Positions 24,409-32,447 of a stretch of DNA of 32,806 bases are shown here, piece by piece. Where the stretch lies: the NCBI GenBank assembly GCA_018475625.1, contig JAAKEZ010000017.1:1-32806 (forward strand), written 5' to 3'. The notes under the pieces were generated by a model that was not told where the DNA came from, did not search any database, and worked only from the letters and a program-made list of their open reading frames with translations. The position numbers and the translations under genes are program-made. Source of the stretch: Candidatus Bathyarchaeota archaeon A05DMB-2. Lineage in GTDB: Archaea; Thermoproteota; Bathyarchaeia; Bathyarchaeales; Bathycorpusculaceae. How positions within the stretch are numbered: the first letter of the stretch is position 1; the number at the start of each line of letters is the position of its first letter.

Positions 24409-27400
24409 ATGCGATATAACCGTCGAGAAAGCAATGACAGCAACTTCATGGCTCTCCTAAACTTCCTTGCTGATCCTACAGTCATTGTTGACGAAAAAGG
24501 GGTTTTCTTGGCAGTAAATGACGCGGTAGAGAACTTAACTGGGTTAAGCAAGAAAGAATTTGTCGGCAAGAACTTCTTGGAAATTAAAAATTTAACACCA
24601 GAAACCAAAGCAATTCTGGCAGAAAATTTGAGAAAGAGAATGCAAAGCCTGCATATTGAACCGTACGAAATTAGCTTAATAGATAAAGATGGGCAAATGC
24701 GGTATTTTGAATTGACGGCGAAAAAGATTGATTATGCTGGACAACCTGCTGATGTCGTCATATTACGTGACATTACTCGAAGAAAGGAAAATGCGAGGCG
24801 CCTTAAGGAATATTCCGAGAAAATGGAAGAACTCGTAAACGCGAAGGTTAAAGAAATTAAGGAAAGTGAGGAGAAATACCGCGAGTTAATCAAGAAAATG
24901 AATGACACCGTATGGGTCATCGACCTTAACGGCAAATTTATTGACGTGAATGATGCCGCTGTAAAGATTCTCGGCTATTCCAGAGACGAATTGCTTTGCA
25001 TGGGACCTGCGGACATCGACAACAACTTAACCAAGGAACAAATCCATAACCTAGTCAGAAATATGCCTGCCGACCGCATACAAGTTTTTGAAACAATGCA
25101 CACCACCAAAGATGGAGCGGAGATACCTGTGGAAATTAGCTCTAGCCTTGTGACTTATCAGGGAAAACAAGCGATTTTGAGCATTGCAAGGGACATCACT
25201 GAACGCAGGCGACTTGAAGAGGCTTTGCGAGCAAGCGAAGAAATGTTCCGTGCGATAAGCACTTGCGCTAAAGACGCCATTGTTGCGGTAAACTCGACTG
25301 GTGAAGTTGTCTACTGGAACCCTGCCGCGGAACAAATTTTTGGTTACAGCCAAGAAGAGGCAGTAGGCAAGAACGTGCTAAACTTGCTGGTTCCTCCTCG
25401 CTATCATGGTTTTCAACAATCACTCTTTGAACTGGTCGAAAGCAGTCAACTGCTTCAAGGAAAAATACTTGAATTCACTGCTCTTAGAAAAGGCGGAAAA
25501 GAGTTTCCTGCAGAGCTTTCAGCTGCCTTCATGCCTTTCAAAGGCGCCATGTGCTTGGTGGGCGTCGTAAGGGACGTTTCCGAACGCAAGAAAGCAGAAG
25601 CCAAACTGTTGGCGTCAGAGAAAAAATATCGCAGGTTATTTAAGGAACTCAAAAGGGCTGAGAAACAGCTGCTGATAGAGAGAGACAGAGCACAAAACTA
25701 TCTTGACATTGCAGGCGTAATGCTCGTTGCTCTGGACACTAAGGGGCGCGTCACATTGCTGAATCGAAAAGCATGCGCTATTTTAAAATGCACAGCAGAA
25801 GAAGCACTTGGAAAGAACTGGTTCAACACTTTCTTGCCTAAGGATACAAAGAATAATGTGAAAAAAATCTTTCAAGCGTCAATTAAAGGGAAAAAGTGCT
25901 TGCTAGATTACAATGAAAACTATGTCATTTCTAAAAGCGGGGAGGCGCATCTAATTGCATGGCATAACGTTATCCTAAAAAACTCGAAGGGACAGGTTAT
26001 CGGCACCCTAAGCTCGGGAGAAGACATAACTGAACGTAGGAAAATAGAAATGAAACTGCAGGAAGCTGAAAAGCGTTATCGGATGCTGTTTAATCAAGCA
26101 CCAGTGGGCATTATGCTTATTGACCAAGCGGGAACTGCAGTTGAGTTTAATGAAGAAGCCCATCGGCAGCTAGGCTATTCAAGAGAAGAGTTTGCAAAAC
26201 TTACTATTTCTGATTATGAGGCGCTTGAAACACCTGCGGAAACAAGGGCGCACATGAGAAAAATACTAAGAACTGGACGGGACGAGTTTGAAACCAAACA
26301 TCGCACTAAGAACGGTGAAATCCGGGACGTCATCAACACCGTTCAGCTTATTGAACTTGGCGGAGAGAAATTTTTCCATGTCATTACGCGTGACATTACT
26401 GAGCAAAAGAAAATTGAAAATGAACTTAAAATGGAACGGGACAAGCTTGAAGCTGTCACTGAAAACGTTGGTGCTGGACTGGCAATTATCAGCAAAGACT
26501 ATCGCATATTATGGGTGAATAAACTTATGAAGCAGCTTAATGGTGACTGCGAAGGCAAGCGATGTTATTCAACATTCAATAGGCTCAACCGCGTTTGTCC
26601 AGATTGTGGGGTAAAGAAAGTTTTTGAGAACGGCGTGCCCATTGACATTCACGAATACACTAGTCAAGATGATAGTGGCAACAGATTTTGGGTTGAACTT
26701 ATTGTTACTCCAATTAAAGATGTAAACGGAAATGTTACAGCGGCGCTAGAGCTGGCGGTAAACGTAACTGAAAGAAAAATCATGCAAAACAAACTGGCAG
26801 AATACTCTCAAAAACTGGAAAAATTAGTGGAAAAAAGAACGGAACAGTTGAAGCAGACACAGGCTAAACTTGTTAAATCCGAACGGCTTGCCGCAATCGG
26901 CGAATTAGCCGCAATGGTCGGGCACGATTTGCGAAACCCGTTGACTGGCATTAAAGGCGCCGCTTACTATTTGAAAACCAAGTACAGCGAAGAAATCGAC
27001 CCCGCTGGCAAAGCGATGCTGAGGACCATTGACGAGTGCATTGAGCACTCCAACAAAATCATAAACGACCTGCTGGAGTACTCCAGAGACGTGAAATTGG
27101 AACTGTCAGTGACCAATCCGAAAACGCTGCTGGCGCAATGCATTTCGATGCTTAAAATTCCAAAGAAAATACAGGTGGTTTGCGAGGCTGAAGAAAACCC
27201 AACTGTTAAGGTTGATGTGGCGAGGATGAACCGGGTCCTCCTCAACATACTTCAGAACGCTGTTGACGCCATGCCAGACGGCGGAACCCTGACCATAACA
27301 AGCAAAAAAGTGGAAGATAAGCTGGAAATTTCAGTCACTGACACTGGCATAGGCATGTCCAAGAAAACTATAGCCAAGCTTTGGACCCCGTTGTTCACCA

Positions 27401-27612
27401 CTAAGGCGAAAGGCATGGGCTTCGGCTTGTCCATATGCAAACGCATAGTGGAGGCTCATCAAGGCGAAATCTCCGTGAAAAGCAAATTGGGAGAAGGAAG
27501 CACATTCACCGTGTCAATTCCGCTCCACCCAAAATTAGCAAGCGAAGCAGAAACAATGGTTTTCAACGAATCTGCTTTATCAGCGATGGGGCATGTGCCT
27601 GAAGTGCCGTGA
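24409..27612 (+). CDS. Six-PAS sensor histidine kinase
   Basis: A 1067-residue soluble kinase with no transmembrane segment. Six PAS units are seen, at about residues 14-125, 150-265, 280-395, 425-545, 560-670 and 690-800, most ending in a 'RDIT(E)R' or 'VNVTERK' PAC motif and joined by coiled helices. The sixth has a cysteine group (Cys714, 719, 730, 733) that may bind metal or sense redox state. Then come HisKA with VGHDLRNPLTG (phosphorylated His839), N box NILQNAVDAM (Asn950), G1 DTGIGM, and LFTTKAKGMGFGLSICKR (F and G2 boxes). No receiver domain or response regulator is adjacent, so its partner lies elsewhere. The start could also be ATG 24448, just before PAS 1. Confidence 0.9.
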   Translation: MRYNRRESNDSNFMALLNFLADPTVIVDEKGVFLAVNDAVENLTGLSKKEFVGKNFLEIKNLTPETKAILAENLRKRMQSLHIEPYEISLIDKDGQMRYFELTAKKIDYAGQPADVVILRDITRRKENARRLKEYSEKMEELVNAKVKEIKESEEKYRELIKKMNDTVWVIDLNGKFIDVNDAAVKILGYSRDELLCMGPADIDNNLTKEQIHNLVRNMPADRIQVFETMHTTKDGAEIPVEISSSLVTYQGKQAILSIARDITERRRLEEALRASEEMFRAISTCAKDAIVAVNSTGEVVYWNPAAEQIFGYSQEEAVGKNVLNLLVPPRYHGFQQSLFELVESSQLLQGKILEFTALRKGGKEFPAELSAAFMPFKGAMCLVGVVRDVSERKKAEAKLLASEKKYRRLFKELKRAEKQLLIERDRAQNYLDIAGVMLVALDTKGRVTLLNRKACAILKCTAEEALGKNWFNTFLPKDTKNNVKKIFQASIKGKKCLLDYNENYVISKSGEAHLIAWHNVILKNSKGQVIGTLSSGEDITERRKIEMKLQEAEKRYRMLFNQAPVGIMLIDQAGTAVEFNEEAHRQLGYSREEFAKLTISDYEALETPAETRAHMRKILRTGRDEFETKHRTKNGEIRDVINTVQLIELGGEKFFHVITRDITEQKKIENELKMERDKLEAVTENVGAGLAIISKDYRILWVNKLMKQLNGDCEGKRCYSTFNRLNRVCPDCGVKKVFENGVPIDIHEYTSQDDSGNRFWVELIVTPIKDVNGNVTAALELAVNVTERKIMQNKLAEYSQKLEKLVEKRTEQLKQTQAKLVKSERLAAIGELAAMVGHDLRNPLTGIKGAAYYLKTKYSEEIDPAGKAMLRTIDECIEHSNKIINDLLEYSRDVKLELSVTNPKTLLAQCISMLKIPKKIQVVCEAEENPTVKVDVARMNRVLLNILQNAVDAMPDGGTLTITSKKVEDKLEISVTDTGIGMSKKTIAKLWTPLFTTKAKGMGFGLSICKRIVEAHQGEISVKSKLGEGSTFTVSIPLHPKLASEAETMVFNESALSAMGHVPEVP

Positions 27613-27613
27613 A

Positions 27614-27626
27614 CCTGAGACTCAGG
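27614..27626 (+). terminator. Small stem-loop after the kinase gene
   Basis: CCTGAGACTCAGG forms a 5-bp stem with a 3-base loop directly after the kinase stop codon. No strong T-run follows, so it may act in 3' end processing or be chance. Confidence 0.3.
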
Positions 27627-27690
27627 GAATTATTTCGAATTCGCTATTGATGGAGATGTCTCCCACATATTCCATCTTTTTCTTTAAGTT

Positions 27691-27730
27691 GTTGAAACCA
27701 TGTTTCAGAGTTTACAGAAAGCGTAAGTAA
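27691..27730 (+). pseudogene. Relic: last codons of a tyrosine recombinase gene
   Basis: The frame ends FRVYRKRK followed by TAA at 27728-27730. It closely resembles the end (FKIYRKRK) of the recombinase relic at 31052-31213. The similarity continues past the stop into a CCCTC...GAGGG hairpin (27732-27750) and GTTTGTTGAAAAGTGCGGGG. Only the extreme 3' end survives. The match to the other relic is seen directly; the recombinase label is carried over from that relic. Confidence 0.55.
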
Positions 27731-27829
27731 TCCCTCTTAAAAGTGTGAGGGGTTTGTTGAAAAGTGCGGGGTGGTAGGTTAATTCTCAGATTTTGTTGGC
27801 AAACATAAGCGAGCCTGAAAGTAGGCCTA

Positions 27830-28210
27830 TCAACATCGCCCAATCCCGCTTAGTTTACATTTAACCATGCAGTTTTTCGTAAAAAAATTTCCTGCATCAG
27901 TAGACGTATAGTTCCAGTCAAGTAAAAGTTTCGGAGGCCATTCTGGACTAAAATTCCACGCCAGCCAACCAATATTCTTTTCTTCCAAATAATTTAGCAG
28001 TGGAGTTGCAAAATTTTCAACTGTTCCGCCAATGTTTGGATCGTCGAGGTCAAAGCCAACTTCAATTAGCGTTGGAATTTGGGAGGCTACGTTGCCAAAG
28101 GCGTCATCCCAGCTTTTCATCCAATTTGTGTTGTTGTAGACATTTGCGCTGAGCAAGTTTCTGCTAATCTTTCGCCAATTCTTTCTGAGTCCGGCATGGT
28201 TTTCGAATCC
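27830..28210 (-). pseudogene. Decayed GH5-like glycoside hydrolase, C-terminal part
   Basis: An open stretch of about 127 codons without a proper start; an in-frame TAA lies at 28211-28213. The protein has IPTLIEVGFDLDDPN, in the place where GH5 cellulases carry the catalytic Glu at the end of strand 7. NIGWLAWNFSPEWPPKLLLDW looks like the strand-8 Trp region and the closing 'dWn...t..G' stretch. The last residues after NFFTK lose the family pattern, suggesting a 3' frameshift. Upstream of the TAA the other frame continues weakly. It lies among recombinase relics. It could be a short expressed remnant, but no signal peptide or start region remains. Confidence 0.45.
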
Positions 28211-28319
28211 TTAACGAGGTTCATGGAAGTTTTTCATAAAGATTCTTCTCTTTCTATACTGGAAAATGGTTGAAAAAATATGGAAATGGAATTTTGGAGG
28301 CTTTTGGGCTTATTGAGTT

Positions 28320-28997
28320 TTAGGTTCTTTTATGCTTAGTGTAGATCACTGCCGTTGTCAATATCGCTGTTGCTACTGCAACTGATATGACTATCGAGAG
28401 CATCTCTATAGACATGTTTAATGTTGGTAGATTTGGAAGTATTGATGAGGATTGCCAGATGTTTGTGCTGGTTGCCTTGTAAGTAAATGACTCTGAACCT
28501 TGAGATAAGGTGACTTCTAGAAGCGCCCCTGTTTGCTTGTCCCAGCAATAGTTGAACTGCATTTCGCCTTGCGACAAACTTGCGTAAACCACTGTTCTAC
28601 TTGCTCCAGCATAGGTTCCGGTTTTCTCGCCAGCAAGTTTTAAGCCGCCATATCCTGCTATTTGAACAGTGTCTTCAGCGTTCGCGTTTGCTTGTATGAT
28701 CGCTTGGAAAGTAAGGTTTCCCGTGCCGCTTGCAACATTCCATGTCATAATCTCATTTTGTTCTGTTCCGTTAACATGGTGGGTTATTATACGTAATGTC
28801 GCTGTTGTTCCCGTAACAGACATGCATTCCACTTTAACCCATTGCGGGGCGTCCCCTGGCGGATTACCACCGGAAGCATAGTCACATCTTATCCAGTCGC
28901 CTGCTTTAACGCCGATTTGCGTTTCGGCATAAGCAGAGGTTGTGCAAAGCAAGAAAAGCAGCGTTACAAGTGCTCCAAATGTAAAGGCTTTCCGCAT
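28320..28997 (-). CDS. Exported, membrane-anchored protein of unknown function
   Basis: A 225-residue protein with a signal peptide (MRKAFTFGALVTLLFLLCTTSAYA, cut near residue 24) and a beta-rich body. One C-terminal transmembrane helix (about 195-219) and the basic tail TKHKRT follow. The body begins VKAGDWIRCDYA and includes repeated Thr/Ser/Gly strands (TTATLRIITH, GKTGTYAG-like turns). A single domain facing outward is likely. It lies 14 bases after the 609-residue beta-propeller gene, with GGTAGG just before its ATG, so the two are one operon and probably act together at the cell surface. No family is recognised. Confidence 0.7.
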   Translation of the reverse strand: MRKAFTFGALVTLLFLLCTTSAYAETQIGVKAGDWIRCDYASGGNPPGDAPQWVKVECMSVTGTTATLRIITHHVNGTEQNEIMTWNVASGTGNLTFQAIIQANANAEDTVQIAGYGGLKLAGEKTGTYAGASRTVVYASLSQGEMQFNYCWDKQTGALLEVTLSQGSESFTYKATSTNIWQSSSILPNLPTLNMSIEMLSIVISVAVATAILTTAVIYTKHKRT

Positions 28998-29011
28998 TTA
29001 TGTTCCTACCG

Positions 29012-30841
29012 TTATCTGCGTTTTATTATGATTAAGGCGATTACGGATGCTGCTGCAATGATGGCAACAGACAGTATTATCCACCAATAGCCCAGTATGC
29101 CTGTTAAATCGGCGCCGCCGACACCGCCTTGCAAATGCGCGGTCAACTCGTGGAAGCTGTGGTGATATTCTACGTAGATTTGAGCGTTGTTGCCGACTTG
29201 GTTTATTTGAAAGTCTATTGGCTGATTGTCTAATGTGACTTGGACGGCTGAAAGTGAGTTCACCATTTCTATTGGTATTGTTATGTTGGCTATGCCTGTT
29301 GTGCCGTCTGGACCGCCAACGGAAATGCTCAAAGCCATACTAGTAGAGTTGAAAACCACGCCGAGCACAGAGGAGTTTGTTGAAACATACATTGTCTTGT
29401 TTGACCATTGAAGCGTCATACGAATCCACCCTTCTGGAAGAACAGAGACAAAAGCGCTTAAGCCCGTGGCTGCAGCCTCAAGTCCATCGCTTACCCCGTC
29501 ACCATCAGTATCTGCCTTTTTCGGGTCTGTCTTGAAGACTTTGACTTCGACGCCGTCGCTTAATCCGTCGCCGTCAAAATCGGTGCTTCCCAACCATGTT
29601 CCATAATTAATTTCTTCAAGATTTGTTAATCCATCCTCGTCATAATCCATGTCAACATCCGTTGGGTCCAAAGGGCAGAGGGAATTCTGGATTTCTGAAG
29701 AGTCGGATATGCCGTCTCCGTCGCTGTCTGGATTAGGCGTTATAGGCATGTCAAAATCTATAAGGTAAGGATAGCCATCTAAACTGCTATATGAAAATCT
29801 AACGCATGCAGCTATTGAGGCTTTAACAGGCGACCATACAAGCCCATAGCCTCCGTTTAGAATGTTGTGTTTATTGGTTCCATCCAAATTTACGGCTGTC
29901 ATGTTGCCGTGCCAAGAATCCCAGTTGGTGGAGATCCCATAATCAGTTATGGTACCATTAATTTCTGAATACGTTAGCATTGTTTCGTTAGATGTCCAAT
30001 CAACAAACATTGCAATTTTCCTATCAGAAGCTGATGAAATGTTTATTGGTGGCTCAGCACCGTTTATGTCCACGATCCAAACTTCGCTGCCCACTGTGTA
30101 TGCTATTTTGTTGTTTGATGGAGAAACCTTTAAACCTGTGATCAGTTTGTCCATCCCTTCAAGCTGTAAAACCAGCGATTTTTCGCTTGTGATTAAGTTA
30201 TACTTCCAAATGTAGCTTGTGTAATTGTATTGGCCGCTTGTAACATTGTATACGGTCTCGCAAGAAGTGTAAACAAGAAATCCATCATTGGTTACGTCAA
30301 TGAGGAAAGGTCTCCTCATAGAGCTAACTGATGTACTGTTCATATACGTTACAAAGGTTGAATCAGTCCCGTCCAACTTTACAGAGAATATCTGCGGAAG
30401 CCACTCTGTATTCGGAACTGCCACATAGAATATTTTTGTTTCGTCTGGCGAAAAGGCAAACTGAATCACATTTTCCCATTCAAGTTGCCCCAAGTCAAGG
30501 GAGAAGTTGTATGCTAATACACCGCTTTCCACGTTTACGATTAGCACTTTCCATTCATCCGTATCCAGGCTATAGAGTTGCGGTTCATAGACTCGTCCAT
30601 AGATCAGCAAGTATCTCCCAGAAGGCGACCAAGCAATGCTTTTTGCGTTAACCCATCCGTGTTCAATGTTAAGAAAGTCTCCTTGACGCCACACTATCGT
30701 CGACGGCCAGTAGATAAGCCTCGGATTAGCGTTTTCGGTGGGTGCAAACGCGTCTGCAAGGGGAACTTTGTAAAATCCAAGCAATGCCGAAGCTGCTATA
30801 ATGCTTATTGCGATTAGGGCTGAAAGCCAAGCTTTAGGCAT
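29012..30841 (-). CDS. Surface beta-propeller protein with calcium-binding repeats
   Basis: A 609-residue protein. It has a signal anchor (about residues 5-24), then a WD40/TolB-like propeller (about 40-365) with blade motifs such as SIAWSPSGRYLLIYG, QFAFSPDETKIFYV, LKVSPSNNKIAYTV and GLVWSPVKASIAA. A thrombospondin type 3 region follows (about 371-457) with Asp-rich loops DSDGDGISD, DYDEDGLTN, DFDGDGLSD and DTDGDGVSD, which bind calcium. Then come a beta domain (about 460-575) and a C-terminal transmembrane helix (about 584-606) with tail IKRR. It is probably displayed outside the cell. GGTGTGA at 30849-30855 on the minus strand is its ribosome site. No enzyme motif is seen. Confidence 0.82.
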   Translation of the reverse strand: MPKAWLSALIAISIIAASALLGFYKVPLADAFAPTENANPRLIYWPSTIVWRQGDFLNIEHGWVNAKSIAWSPSGRYLLIYGRVYEPQLYSLDTDEWKVLIVNVESGVLAYNFSLDLGQLEWENVIQFAFSPDETKIFYVAVPNTEWLPQIFSVKLDGTDSTFVTYMNSTSVSSMRRPFLIDVTNDGFLVYTSCETVYNVTSGQYNYTSYIWKYNLITSEKSLVLQLEGMDKLITGLKVSPSNNKIAYTVGSEVWIVDINGAEPPINISSASDRKIAMFVDWTSNETMLTYSEINGTITDYGISTNWDSWHGNMTAVNLDGTNKHNILNGGYGLVWSPVKASIAACVRFSYSSLDGYPYLIDFDMPITPNPDSDGDGISDSSEIQNSLCPLDPTDVDMDYDEDGLTNLEEINYGTWLGSTDFDGDGLSDGVEVKVFKTDPKKADTDGDGVSDGLEAAATGLSAFVSVLPEGWIRMTLQWSNKTMYVSTNSSVLGVVFNSTSMALSISVGGPDGTTGIANITIPIEMVNSLSAVQVTLDNQPIDFQINQVGNNAQIYVEYHHSFHELTAHLQGGVGGADLTGILGYWWIILSVAIIAAASVIALIIIKRR

Positions 30842-31051
30842 ACAGTGTCACACCATATTTTGTAGCATATATTACGAAAGCATAAATTAAGATTTGTGCT
30901 AAAAAAATCCATACAAACAATCACGATGATTTATAATAATTTTCAATAACACTCTAAATCACAAACTAACATTAAAAACAAACACAAGACCAAGCAGGGC
31001 TATTCCACAAATGAAATACTACGAAACAAAACATCCTTCACTTCATGCAAC

Positions 31052-31213
31052 ATCAAAAACACGCTCATTTACATGCAGCTCGTCGATTTCGGAGACGACA
31101 AGTACACGGTCAGAGTCGCCCACACAATAGAAGAGGGCAAGCAGCTAATCGATGCTGGATTCGAATAAGTCACAAAAAGAGACGGCTTCAAAATTTACAG
31201 AAAACGCAAATAG
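31052..31213 (+). pseudogene. Tyrosine recombinase relic 1 (C-terminal end)
   Basis: The frame reads IKNTLIYMQLVDFGDDKYTVRVAHT, then EEGKQLIDAGFE, an in-frame TAA (31166-31168), VTKRDGFKIYRKRK and TAG at 31211. The NTLIYMQL part is the nucleophile region of archaeal XerC/D-like recombinases, with the Tyr codon at 31070-31072. The tail 'EA..LIEAGFEYVT...K.FRKRK' is familiar from integrases of uncultured archaea. The catalytic core before it is missing and the TAA interrupts it, so it is dead. An inverted CCCTC/GAGGG hairpin follows at 31214-31235. Confidence 0.72.
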
Positions 31214-31235
31214 CCCTCCCGAAAAGTAGAGAGGG
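31214..31235 (+). terminator. Hairpin after recombinase relic 1
   Basis: CCCTCCC and GAGAGGG pair around a GAAAAGTA loop. A similar hairpin follows the relic at 27730, so it is an inherited part of the recombinase 3' end. Confidence 0.4.
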
Positions 31236-31246
31236 TTCGTTGATAA

Positions 31247-31275
31247 GTGCGGGAGGTGAGATTTGAACCCATCGT
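31247..31275 (-). other. tRNA 3'-end-like fragment, possible att site
   Basis: On the minus strand ATGGGTTCAAATCTCAC resembles a T arm (stem ATGGG/CTCAC with one mismatch, loop TTCAAAT). It is followed by CTCCCGC and discriminator A, as in an acceptor 3' strand. No matching 5' half (GCGGGAG) or anticodon arm is seen nearby. It sits at the joint between two recombinase relics. Tyrosine recombinases often target tRNA 3' ends, so an attachment-site scar is plausible, but chance similarity is not excluded. Confidence 0.35.
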
Positions 31276-31277
31276 AG

Positions 31278-31700
31278 CGTGGCGAAATCTCAAAGCTAAC
31301 ATGGACCGACATAGACTTTTAGCAAAGAGTCGTAAGAATAAAGCCAGAAAAAAGGAAGCTTGCCACGTATGCTGCTCTTTCATCAACGGCAATTGAGATG
31401 CTAGACAACATTAAGAAAACCTCTGACCGCCTATTCCATTCGCCGATGACGTGCGTTCCTTCTTCTACGTCCAACGAAAATGCATCGCATGAAAACTAGG
31501 CAACCCCAGACTAATGCAAATGTACTTCCACACTTTCAGACATTGGAAAGTCACAATGGAATACCGCAAAAACAAAGGACATCTTCTACGTCAATCAACT
31601 CTTAGATCACAAAAGCATCCAAAGCACCCAAGTCTACATGCACATTGAACGGTCACTCTACCAAAACGGACTGCCAGACGAATACCACGTCAAAGTAACT
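31278..31700 (+). pseudogene. Tyrosine recombinase relic 2 (catalytic domain)
   Basis: Pieces of the catalytic domain lie in order across changing frames. RGEISKLTWTDIDF (31278-31319; Arg I region) is followed by a TAG stop. Next come VVRIKPEKRKLATYAALSS and AIEMLDNIKKTSDRLF, then DDVRSFFYVQRK after a frameshift near 31445. HTFRHW (31529-31546) is the H-x-x-R box. After another shift near 31570, DIFYVNQLLDHKSIQSTQVY carries the nucleophile Tyr at 31635-31637. A missing N-terminal domain, one stop and at least two frameshifts make it a pseudogene. All catalytic boxes can still be recognised. Confidence 0.75.
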
Positions 31701-31746
31701 AAAACACAAGAAGAAATCACGCAACGTCCAAGAGGCATGAGCTGGA

Positions 31747-31887
31747 TTGAAAGCGAACTCAGTTGATGAACGCCTAGTAATCTACGTCCCCCGATTCAGA
31801 GTGGTGCTCAAGCACGCCAAAACAGGCAAGGAGAAGACAGTTGCGTTCGAAGGCGTCACAGGAAAACTAATCCTAAAAGAAGCATAA
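31747..31887 (+). CDS. Short open frame, unknown (46 residues)
   Basis: A TTG-started frame reading DERLVIYVPRFRVVLKHAKT, then KEKTVAFEGVTGKLILKEA. The alternation of hydrophobic and charged residues looks like a small beta-sheet protein, and the codons look used rather than random. It follows recombinase relic 2 directly and could be the surviving 3' end of another decayed gene. I do not recognise the family. It ends four bases before the extended part of the palindromic repeat. Confidence 0.35.
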   Translation: MKANSVDERLVIYVPRFRVVLKHAKTGKEKTVAFEGVTGKLILKEA

Positions 31888-31916
31888 GCACCACCGCCTA
31901 TTTGGAGTCTAATAGT

Positions 31917-31981
31917 GGTTTGTTGCAGAAACCTATAGAGGGGCTATCCCTATTGGTGTTTTCCGCAACCAAAAGCATGTT
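31917..31981. repeat. 65-bp palindromic repeat, copy 2
   Basis: Same element as 23764-23828, with G at 31925 where copy 1 has T. This G extends the terminal inverted repeat (GTTGC against GCAAC), so copy 2 is the better palindrome. Both copies are intergenic. Similarity upstream (CCACCGCCT at 31891 against 23741) suggests a larger unit of about 90 bases with a less conserved left part. Confidence 0.85.
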
Positions 31982-32447
31982 AAAAACCAATGGAAGAATA
32001 GGTCTAGAAGAGTAATCTATCCACAGAACCTTCAGATGCATCACAGTTTCTTTCTGTAGCAACTATCACTCAAAAGACCCAAATTACAAAACAACAAGCA
32101 ACCTCACCAAAAATCAAACTTACCAGTCCGTACAGCAACGTTTATTTCGCCCCAATAAGAAATGTTTATATTAGCTGAATCCGCTTCTAAAGAAATTCAG
32201 CAACAAGCTAGCCCCGCAATAAATCAACATGGCGGCGGCTCAACCCCAACCACAACGGCGATTTCGCCTAACAGGAATGAGGGTGTTGGCCTCCAATTGC
32301 GGGGACATACATGTGGACCTGACGCTGTTAGGTCTGAATTGGGCTTTGACGTTAATGTGGTACAATCCCTCCAAATCCAGCAAGCCAAAACATGCGATAC
32401 ACATCATAAACATCCAGCACGGTCAGCATGGAGTACGCAAGTGCGTA
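31982..32447 (+). promoter_or_regulatory. rRNA promoter region and 16S leader
   Basis: No gene is seen here. GTTTATATTA at 32164-32173, after AAGAAAT, is a strong BRE/TATA pair for the rRNA operon, with initiation expected near 32195. A weaker ACGTTTATT lies at 32138-32146. The leader of about 250 bases has stretches able to pair, such as GACCTGACGCTGTTAGGTC near 32314-32332. It ends in a perfect hairpin TACGC-AAGT-GCGTA (32434-32447) touching the mature 16S. The outer processing stem cannot be checked because the 3' end is outside the window. Confidence 0.6.
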
